This document shows positions 1 through 9,485 of a DNA stretch of 64,000 nt, one piece after another. Made by a program: the position numbers and the translations under genes. The notes under the pieces were generated by a model. It worked only from the letters and a program-made list of their open reading frames with translations. It searched no databases and had not been told where the DNA came from. Each line of letters begins with the position of its first letter. Positions within the stretch are counted from its first letter, which is position 1. This DNA is from JBJGXI01 sp045635475 (lineage in GTDB: Bacteria > Bacillota > Bacilli > Bacillales > Amphibacillaceae). Location of the stretch: positions 1-64,000 of the forward strand of contig NZ_JBJGXI010000006.1 of NCBI RefSeq assembly GCF_045635475.1, read 5' to 3'.

Positions 1-284
1 TATTCAATTAAAATGAAAAAAATGTCATAAAGTTAAAAAATTTGCAATAATATAGTCCAAAAGTGGGCTTAATCATGGTATGATATAAGATAAATAACTT
101 GGATATATCTCCTTATAAAGATGGTTCTAAAAGTCCGGGAAAAATAACTTCGGGATTTTGCATTGATGTGTTCTAGAGTTACAATGTGTAACTTTTAGAT
201 GAATCGTCTCTTAATTTCATTGTGAATTTGTCCTCCCTTTTTGATCATTACTTATAAGACCGGTCGAGTATTAGGAGGTTTAAA

Positions 285-1976
285 ATGGCGTATATTATTG
301 GGATTATTTTGTTTATTATTGCATTAATTATATTTGGATTGATTTTAAGAAAACGTATATATGATGATGTGGACCGTTTAGAGGGCTGGAAATTAGATAT
401 CATGAATAGGAATGTCTCATCCGAACTTGCTCGAGTAAAGGCATTAGTTTTATCGGGTGAAACACAAGAAAAATTTGAGTCTTGGAAAGGCCGATGGGAT
501 TTTATTGTTACTCGAGAATTACCTGATCTTGAAGAGTTTTTGTTTGATGCGGAAGAGGCAGCAGATCGATTTCGAATATTGTCTGCTAAAAAACACTTGC
601 AGTCTGTCAATGACACATTAGTGGCAATTGAAAAAGATATTGAACAGATGTTTGAAGAATTAGACCATCTTATCGATACGGAACAGCATAGTCGCGAAGA
701 AATGGCAGAAGTAAAACCGTTAATTAGCAGATTAAGAAATAAACTTATTCAAAATAGCTACCAGTATGGAAAAGCCGAGATTCGTTTCGATGTTGAAATT
801 GATGAGTTAGCTGAAAAGGTAGTACAGTATGAAGAATTAGTAAATGCAGGGAATTACTTTGAGGCACAATCTGTTGTTGGTATTCTACAAGAAGAAATAC
901 AGTTACTTGAGGAACAAATTGATGTTTTTCCAGCTATGTATAAGAAATGTAAAAATGAACTTCCAGCTGAGATTGATTCGTTAATTTCCGGAATGAAAGA
1001 TATGAAGGAAGAAGGATATCACATTGAATACCTTGGTTTTGAAAAAGAATTGTTAGCACATCAAGAAAGGTTAGTATCGAGTGCAACTCAGTTAGAAAAA
1101 GGCAGTTTATCGGATGCAACTGAAATTATTTTACCGATTGAAGAAAGAATCGCTGAAATATACCATCTGCTTGAAAAAGAAGCACTCGCAAAAAGTTTTC
1201 TAGATCAACATTTGCCAAGTTATCGCAAAAAATTAGCGGAAGTTACCAATTCGTTTAAAGACACAAAACAAGAAGTAGAGAAACTTCAAGAAACATATTT
1301 CTTTGAGGATAGTGATTTGGAATTACATCTCCATATGGACAAATGGATTGCGCAACTAAATAAGTTAGTTGAAGAGTTACAAGCAAATATTGGGGAAGAA
1401 AATCACCCTTATATAGAATCAAGAGAATCTTTTGAACAAGCGATTACAGAATTAGAAGAAGTACAAGCAAATCATGAAGAATTTAAGCAAAAGTTAAGGG
1501 ACTTACGAAAAGATGAGTTAGATGCGAAAGAAAAAGTATTAGAATTGCGAAAATCATTGTTTGAAACGAATCGAAAACTAGAAAAAAGTAATATTCCTGG
1601 TATACCAGCATTTATTTGGAAACTGATGGATGATGCGACGGAAAATTGTAGTCAAGTCGTATTAAAGCTCGACAAGCAACCGTTAGACATGGGTGAGGTT
1701 CATCATGTACTACAGGAAGCTGAGAAATCAGTCCTTACGTTAATCGATCAAACAGAAGCTTTGCTCGATCAAGCAGGACTTGTTGAATTTGTTATTCAAT
1801 ATGCGAACAGATATAGAAGCCAATATGCGATATTATCTGCCAAGTTATACGAGGCAGAAAATATGTTTAGACAATATGATTATGAAAATGCGCTACAGCA
1901 AGCAGTTCAGGCACTTGAAGAGGTTGAACCAGGAGCCATAGATAGAATTGATCAATATCGTAAAATACCAAGTTAA
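285..1976 (+). CDS. ezrA: Septation ring formation regulator EzrA
   Basis: The product is 563 residues, the usual EzrA length. One hydrophobic N-terminal segment (about residues 2-22) is followed by a basic stretch and then almost entirely heptad-rich, charged sequence consistent with the spectrin-like coiled-coil arc of EzrA. EzrA is known to sit in the membrane and modulate FtsZ ring assembly. The start has a clear AGGAGG 8-9 bases upstream. The gene is followed by an intrinsic terminator and then the nifS-like/thiI pair, the same order as in Bacillus subtilis. I see no recognisable gene or convincing promoter in bases 1-284 upstream. Confidence 0.95.
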   Translation: MAYIIGIILFIIALIIFGLILRKRIYDDVDRLEGWKLDIMNRNVSSELARVKALVLSGETQEKFESWKGRWDFIVTRELPDLEEFLFDAEEAADRFRILSAKKHLQSVNDTLVAIEKDIEQMFEELDHLIDTEQHSREEMAEVKPLISRLRNKLIQNSYQYGKAEIRFDVEIDELAEKVVQYEELVNAGNYFEAQSVVGILQEEIQLLEEQIDVFPAMYKKCKNELPAEIDSLISGMKDMKEEGYHIEYLGFEKELLAHQERLVSSATQLEKGSLSDATEIILPIEERIAEIYHLLEKEALAKSFLDQHLPSYRKKLAEVTNSFKDTKQEVEKLQETYFFEDSDLELHLHMDKWIAQLNKLVEELQANIGEENHPYIESRESFEQAITELEEVQANHEEFKQKLRDLRKDELDAKEKVLELRKSLFETNRKLEKSNIPGIPAFIWKLMDDATENCSQVVLKLDKQPLDMGEVHHVLQEAEKSVLTLIDQTEALLDQAGLVEFVIQYANRYRSQYAILSAKLYEAENMFRQYDYENALQQAVQALEEVEPGAIDRIDQYRKIPS

Positions 1977-1983
1977 CTTATAG

Positions 1984-2017
1984 AAAATCCCTTGCAGTAT
2001 GCAGCAAGGGATTTTTC
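1984..2017 (+). terminator. Intrinsic terminator after ezrA
   Basis: Stem AAATCCCTTGC / GCAAGGGATTT with a short loop is followed by a T-run. Confidence 0.9.
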
Positions 2018-2123
2018 ATGGTTGTAAGCCTCAGAATAATCGTTTATCTTTATAAAAGGCTATAGTTAAATACATAATAAATATATGTGGAAATGTGTGC
2101 CGGCGCCAAAAGGAGTTTAACTA

Positions 2124-3263
2124 ATGATTTATTTAGATAACAGTGCTACGACAAAACCATTGCCAGAAGTACTTGATAGCTTTCGCCAAGTTTCTGAGAA
2201 ATATTATGCAAATCCTTCGTCGATTCACCGGTTTGGTAATGAGGCAGAACGCTTGTTAAGAAAAGCTAAACAACAGGCAGCAGATCTATTACGGGTTTCA
2301 GCAGATGAAATTGTATTTAATTCTGGTGGAACGGAAGGTAATAATACGGCAATAAAAGGTATCGCGCTTCAGCACCAGCATCGTGGCAAACATATTATTA
2401 CAACATCCATAGAGCACCCTTCTGTATTACAAGCTTGCAAATCATTAGAGAAGCTAGGCTTTTCAATCACATACTTACCGGTTAATCATTTTGGTATTGT
2501 ATCAGTTTCTGATGTAGAGCGAGCGATCACTAATGATACAATCTTAATTAGTATCATGCACGTAAATAATGAGTTAGGGTCTATTCAACCAATTGAAAAA
2601 ATAGGAGAAATTGCAAAAAATCATCAAAAGTTGTTTTTCCATGTAGATCATGTGCAAGGTTTTGGTAAAGTTCCTCTATCGTTAACAGGTAGTAGCATTG
2701 ATCTTTGTACGATATCTGGTCATAAAATACATGGGTTAAAAGGCACAGGTTTGATGTACATTAAGCAAAATACGGCATTATTTCCATTGTTACATGGTGG
2801 AGACCAAGAGGGAGCAATACGGTCTGGAACAGAGAATCTTGCAGGTATCGTTTCGCTCGTTAAAGCAATGCGGATCACTTTGGAAAAACAATCAACAGAC
2901 AGTTTTTATTTAAAAAAATTAAACCAAACTTTGCGTGAACAATTATCAATGTTGAAAGCTGTTGTTATTAACTCACCAGAGCACCATGCACCGCATATTT
3001 TAAATGTTTCTGTGCCTCATTTTAAGCCAGAAGTGATTATCCATGCTTTAGGTGAGCGAGGTATTTATATATCAACAAAATCGGCATGTTCATCAAAGCA
3101 GCCAGACGAAAGTGCTGTGTTAGCAGCCTGTGGTCTGCATCAAACACGAACGAACTCAGCATTAAGAATTAGTCTTTCATATGACAATACCGAACAAGAA
3201 ATAATAACTTTTTGCGCAGCATTACGCGATGTGTTAAAGGAATTAAGTAAAGTGATGGGGTAG
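2124..3263 (+). CDS. nifZ: Cysteine desulfurase, NifS/IscS family (NifZ-type)
   Basis: This is a 379-residue PLP-dependent class V aminotransferase fold. The PLP lysine is visible in SGHKIHGLKG (K201) and the persulfide-forming cysteine in STKSACSSKQ (C322). The GGTEGNN cofactor motif lies near residue 68. The family converts cysteine to alanine and passes sulfur to acceptors. It sits 5 bases before thiI, so its likely job is sulfur donation to ThiI for 4-thiouridine, as established for the B. subtilis NifZ-ThiI pair. The start is preceded by AAAAGGAG. Confidence 0.93.
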   Translation: MIYLDNSATTKPLPEVLDSFRQVSEKYYANPSSIHRFGNEAERLLRKAKQQAADLLRVSADEIVFNSGGTEGNNTAIKGIALQHQHRGKHIITTSIEHPSVLQACKSLEKLGFSITYLPVNHFGIVSVSDVERAITNDTILISIMHVNNELGSIQPIEKIGEIAKNHQKLFFHVDHVQGFGKVPLSLTGSSIDLCTISGHKIHGLKGTGLMYIKQNTALFPLLHGGDQEGAIRSGTENLAGIVSLVKAMRITLEKQSTDSFYLKKLNQTLREQLSMLKAVVINSPEHHAPHILNVSVPHFKPEVIIHALGERGIYISTKSACSSKQPDESAVLAACGLHQTRTNSALRISLSYDNTEQEIITFCAALRDVLKELSKVMG

Positions 3264-3268
3264 ATACG

Positions 3269-4471
3269 ATGAATTATGAGCACATTTTAATTCGCTATGG
3301 TGAATTATCATTAAAAGGAAAAAACAGAAAACTTTTTATACAAAGACTACATGAAAATGTTAAAGAAAAGCTTCGTGATGTTCCGAATGCTAGAATTAAG
3401 CAATCTAGAGACCGGATGTTTATTTTATTAAATGGCACAAATCCTGATATCATTATCGAAAAGTGTAAGGATATATTTGGGATTCAGAGCTTCAGCTTAG
3501 CAATAAAAGTTGAAAATGAAGAAGAAAAAATTAAACAAGCAGCTTTATTTGCGCTGTCAGAAGCGAAAAATGTGAAAACATTTAAAGTGACAGTAAAACG
3601 AATTAATAAAAATTATCCGATTGATTCCCAGGCGATGAATCAAGTACTGGGAAAACATTTACTTATTAATACGGAGGATATCACTGTTGATGTTCACCAT
3701 CCGGACATAGAGGTCCACGTTGAAATTCGTAATGAAGCTACGTATATTACTTCGGAAAAGATACTAGGTGCAGGTGGTCTTCCTGTTGGTACTTCTGGAA
3801 AATCTTTGTTGTTAATGTCAGGTGGAATTGACAGTCCGGTGGCAGGGTATTTGACGATGAAAAGAGGTGTAGAGTTAGAAGTTATTCACTTCCACTCACC
3901 ACCTTATACGAGTGAACGAGCCAAGCAAAAGGTGATTGATTTGACGCAAAGGTTAACAAGCTTTGGACATCAAATCCGTGTACACATTGTTCCATTTACA
4001 GCGTTGCAACAAAAAATTTATAGAGAAATCCCGCACGGATATTCCATGACAGTGATGAGACGTATGATGCTCCGTATTAGTGAAGCAGTAGCAAGTAAAC
4101 AAGGAATCTTATCTTTAACAACAGGTGAAAATTTAGGTCAAGTAGCAAGCCAAACAATGGAAAGCATGCATGCGATCAATGCCGTTACAAACCTTCCGAT
4201 TATTCGCCCATTGATCACAATGGATAAAGCGGAGATCATAAGGATTGCACAACAAATCGAAACGTATGACATTTCAATCCGTCCGTTTGAAGATTGTTGT
4301 ACTGTATTTGTACCTACAGCACCGAAAACAAGACCTAAATTGGAAAAAGTAATTCAACATGAGGGCTTTACAGATTTAACCGAAGATCTTGAGACAACGA
4401 TTGCTAATATTGAGACGATCGAAATACACCCGTCATCAGCCACGGCGGATGAATTCAGCGAACTATTATAA
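3269..4471 (+). CDS. thiI: tRNA 4-thiouridine / thiamine thiazole sulfurtransferase ThiI
   Basis: The 400-residue protein has a ferredoxin-like/THUMP N-terminal region (about 60-165) and the PP-loop SGGIDSP at residues 184-190 that binds ATP. There is no C-terminal rhodanese domain, as is normal for Bacillus ThiI, so sulfur is expected to come from the upstream desulfurase. It adenylates tRNA U8 for thiolation. The 5-base gap from the nifS-like gene points to one operon. Confidence 0.95.
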   Translation: MNYEHILIRYGELSLKGKNRKLFIQRLHENVKEKLRDVPNARIKQSRDRMFILLNGTNPDIIIEKCKDIFGIQSFSLAIKVENEEEKIKQAALFALSEAKNVKTFKVTVKRINKNYPIDSQAMNQVLGKHLLINTEDITVDVHHPDIEVHVEIRNEATYITSEKILGAGGLPVGTSGKSLLLMSGGIDSPVAGYLTMKRGVELEVIHFHSPPYTSERAKQKVIDLTQRLTSFGHQIRVHIVPFTALQQKIYREIPHGYSMTVMRRMMLRISEAVASKQGILSLTTGENLGQVASQTMESMHAINAVTNLPIIRPLITMDKAEIIRIAQQIETYDISIRPFEDCCTVFVPTAPKTRPKLEKVIQHEGFTDLTEDLETTIANIETIEIHPSSATADEFSELL

Positions 4472-4507
4472 TTTGGAGAAACTTGAAACAACTACCATTT
4501 TCAAATT

Positions 4508-4537
4508 TGTATTGAATTCTTCTTTTTGCACATTCTA
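4508..4537 (+). promoter_or_regulatory. Candidate sigma-G forespore promoter for the SASP gene
   Basis: TGTATT (4508-4513), a 17-base spacer and CATTCTA (4531-4537) fit the sigma-G pattern (TGNATA / CATNNTA) and lie about 30 bases upstream of the SASP start. Confidence 0.55.
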
Positions 4538-4567
4538 GATAATGTAGCAGGGAGGAGGTGACATTCA

Positions 4568-4765
4568 ATGGCAGATAACAGTTCAAACCAACTTCTAGTT
4601 CCTGGTGTGGAACAAGCATTAGATCAAATGAAATATGAAATTGCACAAGAGTTTGGCGTACAGCTTGGTGCTGATACAACTTCTCGTGCCAACGGTTCTG
4701 TTGGAGGAGAAATCACGAAACGTCTAGTACAAATGGCTGAACAACAAATGGGCGGTACAAAATAA
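4568..4765 (+). CDS. sspA: Small acid-soluble spore protein, alpha/beta type
   Basis: This 65-residue protein has the hallmark SASP segments YEIAQEFGVQLG, containing the GPR protease site at E-FGV, and ANGSVGGEITKRLV. Such proteins saturate and protect spore DNA and are degraded by GPR at germination. The RBS GGAGGAGGTG is very strong. The gene is monocistronic between a sigma-G-like promoter and a terminator, as in B. subtilis where sspA lies next to thiI. Confidence 0.95.
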   Translation: MADNSSNQLLVPGVEQALDQMKYEIAQEFGVQLGADTTSRANGSVGGEITKRLVQMAEQQMGGTK

Positions 4766-4783
4766 TAATAGATGGCATAAAAT

Positions 4784-4816
4784 GAAAGGGTAGCTAATCG
4801 CTACCCTTTTCTTTTT
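4784..4816 (+). terminator. Intrinsic terminator after SASP gene
   Basis: AAAGGGTAGC / GCTACCCTTT hairpin with a 4-5-base loop, followed by TTCTTTTT. Confidence 0.9.
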
Positions 4817-4879
4817 GTGCTTAATTTGATAATCTTATGAAAATAAACCAAAAATTTCTAATGTAGAGGAGAACATGTT

Positions 4880-6481
4880 ATGGGTGTGTTATGGTATGGC
4901 GGAACAATTTATACAATGGAATCAGAGGGAGTAACAGTAGAATCCGTATATACTAATGATGGCAAAGTTATTGATGTAGGGTCCTATCAAACACTTTCCA
5001 ATAAATATAAAGATGAAATCACTGAGCAAAATGATTTGAACGGATCGATTATGTTTCCAGGTTTCGTGGATAGTCATTTACATATAATTGGCCATGGAGA
5101 GAAACTGATACATCTTGATTTATCTGCCATGACCTCAGATCAGGAGGTTAAGCAATCTTTAAAAGAGCGGATCAAGCACATCAAAGAGGGAGAATGGATT
5201 ATCGGTGAGGGCTGGAATGAAAACCAGTGGGAAGCACCAAGAGTTATTCATAAGGATGAATTGGATGAAATCGCACCAAATAATCCGATGGTACTAACGA
5301 GGGTGTGTCGCCACGCATTAATTGCAAATTCCGCAGCGATGAAAATAGCTAACATTTCAATGCAGACAGAAGATCCCCAAGGAGGTAGGGTCGTACGTGA
5401 TGAAAATGGAGTTCCAACCGGTTACTTTTTAGATACTGCTCAAGACTATATAAAAGAAGGCATTCCTGCTGTGTCAGAGGAATATTTAACACGTGTAGTC
5501 GAGCAAGCGGTGGATGACTTGTATCAATATGGCTTAGTTGGAGGGCATAGCGAGGACTTGTATTACTATGGAGGTTTTAAGAAAACACTGAATGCTTTCA
5601 AACAAGCGATTGATGGCGAAAAACGAAAATTCAGAGCACATCTACTCGTTCATCATGAGGTATTTAATGACATGATAAGCGAAGGGCTTGTCTATAAAGA
5701 CGGTACGGAATTTATTGAATTAGGTGCGATGAAAATTTTCGCCGATGGGGCACTTGGAGGACGGACTGCTTGGCTCACGAAGCCATATGAAGATGATCCG
5801 ACTAATTCTGGTATTCCCATTCATACAGAACAGGGATTAATCGATTTAGTTAAACAAGCAAGAGAGAATGGCATGCCAGTTGCTGTTCATGCGATTGGTG
5901 ATCAAGCTGTTTGGACAATAGCTAACATTATCCAAAATTACCCGCTTTATAATGGCCGTCGCGACCGAATTATTCATGCCCAAATCGTTAATCCAGAACT
6001 GTTGGATTTGCTTCAATCTTTGGATGTTGTTTTGGATATACAACCAACATTTGTCGCATCTGATTTTCCGTGGATTATTGATAGAATTGGATTAGAACGA
6101 GCAGTCTTGTCTTATCCGTGGAAAACATTTTTATCACGAGGTATCGCATGTGCTGCAGGTTCTGATGCCCCGATCGAACAAATCAACCCATTACTCGGTA
6201 TCGAAGCAGCAGTCCTACGTAAGTCTTCAATGGATGGGAAGAGTTACAATAAACAAGAATGCTTGTCCGTTTATGAGGCAATCTCTTTATATACGAAAGG
6301 AAGCGCCTATATTATCGGTGAAGAGAATCATAGAGGGATAATAGCGCCGGGATTTACAGCTGATTTCACTGTCTTTAATCAAGATTTGTTTAAAATTAAA
6401 CCGGAAAAAATTGTAGATACAAAAATCGTCATGACCGTTGTTGATGAACAAATTGTTTACGACAAATACGCAAAAGAGTGA
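4880..6481 (+). CDS. Metal-dependent amidohydrolase, YtcJ-like
   Basis: The 533-residue protein belongs to the amidohydrolase_3 family. The N-terminal beta domain leads to the metal-binding GFVDSHLHIIGHG motif near residue 61. Further motifs are AVHAIGDQAVW, HAQIV and AGSDAPIEQINPLLG, which carry the expected His and Asp ligands, and the C-terminal APGFTADFTVF segment is typical of the family. The substrate is not predictable from sequence; family members hydrolyse amide bonds of small molecules. It stands alone with AGAGGAGA as RBS and a bidirectional terminator behind it. Confidence 0.85.
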   Translation: MGVLWYGGTIYTMESEGVTVESVYTNDGKVIDVGSYQTLSNKYKDEITEQNDLNGSIMFPGFVDSHLHIIGHGEKLIHLDLSAMTSDQEVKQSLKERIKHIKEGEWIIGEGWNENQWEAPRVIHKDELDEIAPNNPMVLTRVCRHALIANSAAMKIANISMQTEDPQGGRVVRDENGVPTGYFLDTAQDYIKEGIPAVSEEYLTRVVEQAVDDLYQYGLVGGHSEDLYYYGGFKKTLNAFKQAIDGEKRKFRAHLLVHHEVFNDMISEGLVYKDGTEFIELGAMKIFADGALGGRTAWLTKPYEDDPTNSGIPIHTEQGLIDLVKQARENGMPVAVHAIGDQAVWTIANIIQNYPLYNGRRDRIIHAQIVNPELLDLLQSLDVVLDIQPTFVASDFPWIIDRIGLERAVLSYPWKTFLSRGIACAAGSDAPIEQINPLLGIEAAVLRKSSMDGKSYNKQECLSVYEAISLYTKGSAYIIGEENHRGIIAPGFTADFTVFNQDLFKIKPEKIVDTKIVMTVVDEQIVYDKYAKE

Positions 6482-6500
6482 ATACTATTTTTCTAAACAA

Positions 6501-6542
6501 AAAAGAGCACATTACTGGATACTATCAGTAATGTGCTCTTTA
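6501..6542. terminator. Bidirectional terminator between amidohydrolase and nadK
   Basis: A near-perfect 16-bp stem (AAAGAGCACATTACTG and its complement) with an 8-base loop is flanked by A-run and T-run, and lies between convergent genes. Confidence 0.92.
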
Positions 6543-6566
6543 TTCGAATGCAACCTTCCTTGTTTT

Positions 6567-7367
6567 CTATAAAAATGTACGTTGGACGCGGTCCCAGAAG
6601 GAATTGTTTTTTAGTTTAACTAATTTGATTCTGTTTTCACTTAATGTGAATGTCAAATCCTTAATGTTTCGAACCGAATATGCTTCGTTATCGAGACCGA
6701 CAATTGGATAATCATTACCATCCTGTATAACTTCCAGTCTCAATGTCCGTTCCTTATCAAGGATGAACGATGAACCTAATGTACGGTAACGATTATTGTT
6801 CAAAGACGCAAGCTCAGTCACCTGAAAACAAGGAAGCTTTGGATCGACTACCGCTCCATGAGTAGATTTGTTATAGCCAGTGCTTCCTGTAGGTGTAGCA
6901 ACAATTAAGCCATCACCACGGAATGTTTCAAAATGATTATCATCGATAAATACATCTATGACTATGGTTTTTATTAATGGTGATCGAATACTAGCTTCAT
7001 TTAAACATTGGAACCGTGTTTCCCCATTGATTAGCACATCAATAATTGGAAAACGACGAACTTCTATCTCTTCATTCATCATCGAATTTACCATTTCATC
7101 AAAGTGATCAAGACTAAAATCGCAATATAATCCCGCTTCATTTGAGCGAGCTATCCCCGTGTAAAGGCAATCTTGACGGAATCCTGTTTTACGAACAGCC
7201 TGCAAAAATGCTCCATCGCCACCAACACTAATGATAATATTTGCTTGTTTATCGTCATCTACAATCGTAAAACCATTCTCTTTCGCTAAAGCAAATAAAG
7301 GTTGCATCTGCTTTTCAAGCTCTTCTTCCCTTGGATAGTAAAAGTATAAATTTCGACGGTTGTCCAT
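6567..7367 (-). CDS. nadK: NAD kinase (YtdI/NadK2-type)
   Basis: The 266-residue protein has the NAD kinase GGDG motif at residues 49-52, the NE motif in CLNEASI, and the glycine-rich ATPTGSTGYNKS loop. It phosphorylates NAD to NADP using ATP or polyphosphate. B. subtilis has two NAD kinases and the one in this neighbourhood is YtdI (NadK2), so this is probably its ortholog. The start has GGAG upstream on the minus strand, and the gene is convergent with the amidohydrolase. Confidence 0.93.
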   Translation of the reverse strand: MDNRRNLYFYYPREEELEKQMQPLFALAKENGFTIVDDDKQANIIISVGGDGAFLQAVRKTGFRQDCLYTGIARSNEAGLYCDFSLDHFDEMVNSMMNEEIEVRRFPIIDVLINGETRFQCLNEASIRSPLIKTIVIDVFIDDNHFETFRGDGLIVATPTGSTGYNKSTHGAVVDPKLPCFQVTELASLNNNRYRTLGSSFILDKERTLRLEVIQDGNDYPIVGLDNEAYSVRNIKDLTFTLSENRIKLVKLKNNSFWDRVQRTFL

Positions 7368-7572
7368 TCAAAGCTCCTCCTAACATCATCTGTAAACATG
7401 TACATATTATCATCATTCTACTTAGAATTATAGCAATTTAACTAGCTTAGTCAATTTCATAAACCTGATTTTAAATCATGTGTATGTGAATGGCTATGCA
7501 AGGTAATTATCAAATTGACTCATGTTTAGTATCTCGGTTTTTAGAAAATAATGTGGATATGGAGGTGTCGAA

Positions 7573-8202
7573 ATGGTTTGGATTTATTTATGTATTGGCA
7601 TTATTCTCTTGCTCATTCTTTGTTTATTCCTCCGTATTTATGCAAATTTCGAATACAAGCTTGAACAAGACAAAGAGCTATTATCGGTTAATGTCCGTAT
7701 TATCGGAATTAATATAATTAATAAAGAAATGCCACTTCTTGGATTGGACAAGGATGATACTTCGTTAGATGACATGATAGAAAATATGGACATTACATCT
7801 GAGGAACCAGCAAAAAGTTTCCTTCAAAAATGGAAGCAATGGAAACATACCTTTAATAAGCTACTTCGAATTAAAGCTGTAGTTTTTAAGAATATGTCAA
7901 AAGTGTGTGTGCACCAATTAAATTGGGAGTCAAAGGTCGGCACAGGAGATGCAAGTAGTACAGGTATATATTGTGGTGGTGTGTGGAGTGTAAAGGGGAT
8001 CGTAATTAGTTTTATATCCACTCATATGCAGCTGAAATGCACACCGCGCATAATGGTTCATCCGTTATTTCAGCAAAAGCTTGTTCGTACAAAGTTATCA
8101 TGTATGGTATCGATTAAAGTCGGGCAAGCTATTTACGCAATCATTCAGTTAATGAAACACGTTGAAGTAAATAAACAACAGCAGTCAACAGCGCATACAT
8201 AA
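7573..8202 (+). CDS. ytfI: DUF2953 membrane-anchored protein, YtfI-like
   Basis: The 209-residue protein has one N-terminal membrane segment (about residues 2-22) and a DUF2953-type remainder. Its function is unknown. It precedes a GerW/YtfJ gene by 17 bases with a strong RBS between them, the same pairing as ytfI-ytfJ in B. subtilis, suggesting a sporulation-linked role. The start is chosen by GGAGGTG about 6 bases upstream. Confidence 0.8.
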   Translation: MVWIYLCIGIILLLILCLFLRIYANFEYKLEQDKELLSVNVRIIGINIINKEMPLLGLDKDDTSLDDMIENMDITSEEPAKSFLQKWKQWKHTFNKLLRIKAVVFKNMSKVCVHQLNWESKVGTGDASSTGIYCGGVWSVKGIVISFISTHMQLKCTPRIMVHPLFQQKLVRTKLSCMVSIKVGQAIYAIIQLMKHVEVNKQQQSTAHT

Positions 8203-8219
8203 AAGGAGGTAATCGGTAA

Positions 8220-8708
8220 ATGAGTGAACATCCAATTGAAGGATTAATGACAGCCGCTATGGAAAATTTGAAAGATATGGTTGACGTCAATACGATTATC
8301 GGTGATCCGATTGAATCACCGGATGGTAGTGTAATTATTACTGTGTCAAAGGTAGGATTCGGCTTTGCAGCAGGTGGTAGTGATTTTGCTAGTGGTCAGT
8401 CAAGTAGCAGTGATGATAGCCAATCACAAGTACTTCCATTTGGTGGAGGTAGTGGCGGCGGTGTATCGATTACACCCATTGCATTTTTAATCGTCAATCA
8501 GAAAGGTGTACAAATGGTACATCTCGATCAGCATACACATCTCTATGAAAAAATGCTTGATTTAGCACCACAAGCTATAGAGAAAATTCAAGAAATCTTA
8601 AAAGGTAATGGTAGCAAAAAAGAAAAAGTAGACAAAAGTAAAAAAGAAGAAGAACCAAAACCTAAACAGAAGGAAAAAGATTCAGAAGATGAGGAACCAA
8701 TCATTTAG
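8220..8708 (+). CDS. ytfJ: GerW-family sporulation protein YtfJ
   Basis: The 162-residue protein begins EHPIEGLMTAAMENLKDMVD, characteristic of the GerW/YtfJ family, then has Gly/Ser-rich stretches (about 55-85) and a VSITPIAFLIVN core. The C-terminal 35 residues are a highly charged Lys/Glu tail. In Bacillus YtfJ is a spore protein required for lysozyme-dependent germination. It is the second gene of the ytfI-ytfJ pair, with RBS AAAGGAGGT. Confidence 0.9.
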   Translation: MSEHPIEGLMTAAMENLKDMVDVNTIIGDPIESPDGSVIITVSKVGFGFAAGGSDFASGQSSSSDDSQSQVLPFGGGSGGGVSITPIAFLIVNQKGVQMVHLDQHTHLYEKMLDLAPQAIEKIQEILKGNGSKKEKVDKSKKEEEPKPKQKEKDSEDEEPII

Positions 8709-8824
8709 ATGTCATTTAGCTGTTAAATCAATAGTTAGTCAGGTACATCTTCGAACTAAATTGGTGATAGGATAGCAGTATATAGAAATAATCGAATTGA
8801 CTCAAATAGTAAATATTAGACAAC

Positions 8825-8867
8825 TTGTAAAACTGCCTTCATAATAACAATAAGGCAGTTTTTACAA
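8825..8867. terminator. Intrinsic terminator before tpx
   Basis: TTGTAAAACTGCCTT pairs with AAGGCAGTTTTTACAA across a 12-base loop, and the T-run is part of the right arm. It lies only about 20 bases upstream of the tpx start, so it could also act as a leader hairpin. Confidence 0.75.
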
Positions 8868-8887
8868 TGTAAATGAGGAGGAATAAT

Positions 8888-9391
8888 ATGGCAGACGTAA
8901 CGTTTAAAGGAACCCCAATGACACTAGTTGGTGATGAAGTAAAAGAAGGGTCACAAGTACCAAACTTTACTGTCCTAGACAATGCATTAAATGAAGTAAC
9001 GTTGGAGGACTTTAAAGGACAAGTACTGATCATTAGTGTTGTACCATCAGTTGATACTGGTGTGTGTGCTGAACAGACAAAACGATTTAATGACGAAGCG
9101 GAAAAGCTCACTAATGTTAAAGTACTAACAATCAGCATGGATTTACCATTTGCACAGAAAAGATGGCGTGCAGCTAATGGAATTGAACATGTTGACATTT
9201 TTTCAGACCATCGTGATGCAAGCTTTGGAACGAATTTCGGCGTACTAATGAAAGAATTGCGTTTGTTAGCTCGCTCTGTATTTATTATAAATGCAGATGG
9301 CAAAGTAACTTACACAGAATATGTAAACGAAGGAACGAACCATCCCAATTACGATGCAGCATTAGAAGCGGTCAAAAAAGTAGTAGAGTAA
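8888..9391 (+). CDS. tpx: Thiol peroxidase Tpx, lacking the resolving cysteine
   Basis: The 167-residue protein starts at the ATG preceded by GAGGAGG (8888). It has the Tpx active site PSVDTGVC with peroxidatic Cys60, and downstream LLARSVFI and NHPNYDAAL. Family members such as B. subtilis Tpx carry a resolving cysteine at about residue 94 in the segment RWC(G/A)ANGI. Here the segment reads RWRAANGI, with an Arg94 codon CGT at 9167-9169, one transition from TGT. The enzyme therefore cannot form the usual Cys60-Cys94 disulfide. It should reduce hydroperoxides only by a 1-Cys mechanism with an external thiol, or be inactive as a thioredoxin-dependent peroxidase. Confidence 0.93.
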   Translation: MADVTFKGTPMTLVGDEVKEGSQVPNFTVLDNALNEVTLEDFKGQVLIISVVPSVDTGVCAEQTKRFNDEAEKLTNVKVLTISMDLPFAQKRWRAANGIEHVDIFSDHRDASFGTNFGVLMKELRLLARSVFIINADGKVTYTEYVNEGTNHPNYDAALEAVKKVVE

Positions 9392-9408
9392 CAGCATAGT
9401 ATACGATG

Positions 9409-9434
9409 ACCCGGCCGCAATAAAGCCGGGTTTT
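9409..9434 (+). terminator. Intrinsic terminator after tpx
   Basis: ACCCGGC / GCCGGGT hairpin with a 9-base loop and a short TTTT tail. Confidence 0.85.
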
Positions 9435-9485
9435 CTATGGCTATACATATAGATTCGTGTTTGTGGAAGAATGGAGGAACAGAAC

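Noticed and set aside
248..1119. Minus-strand ORFs opposite ezrA
   Set aside because: No RBS; they are antisense shadows of a well-conserved gene.
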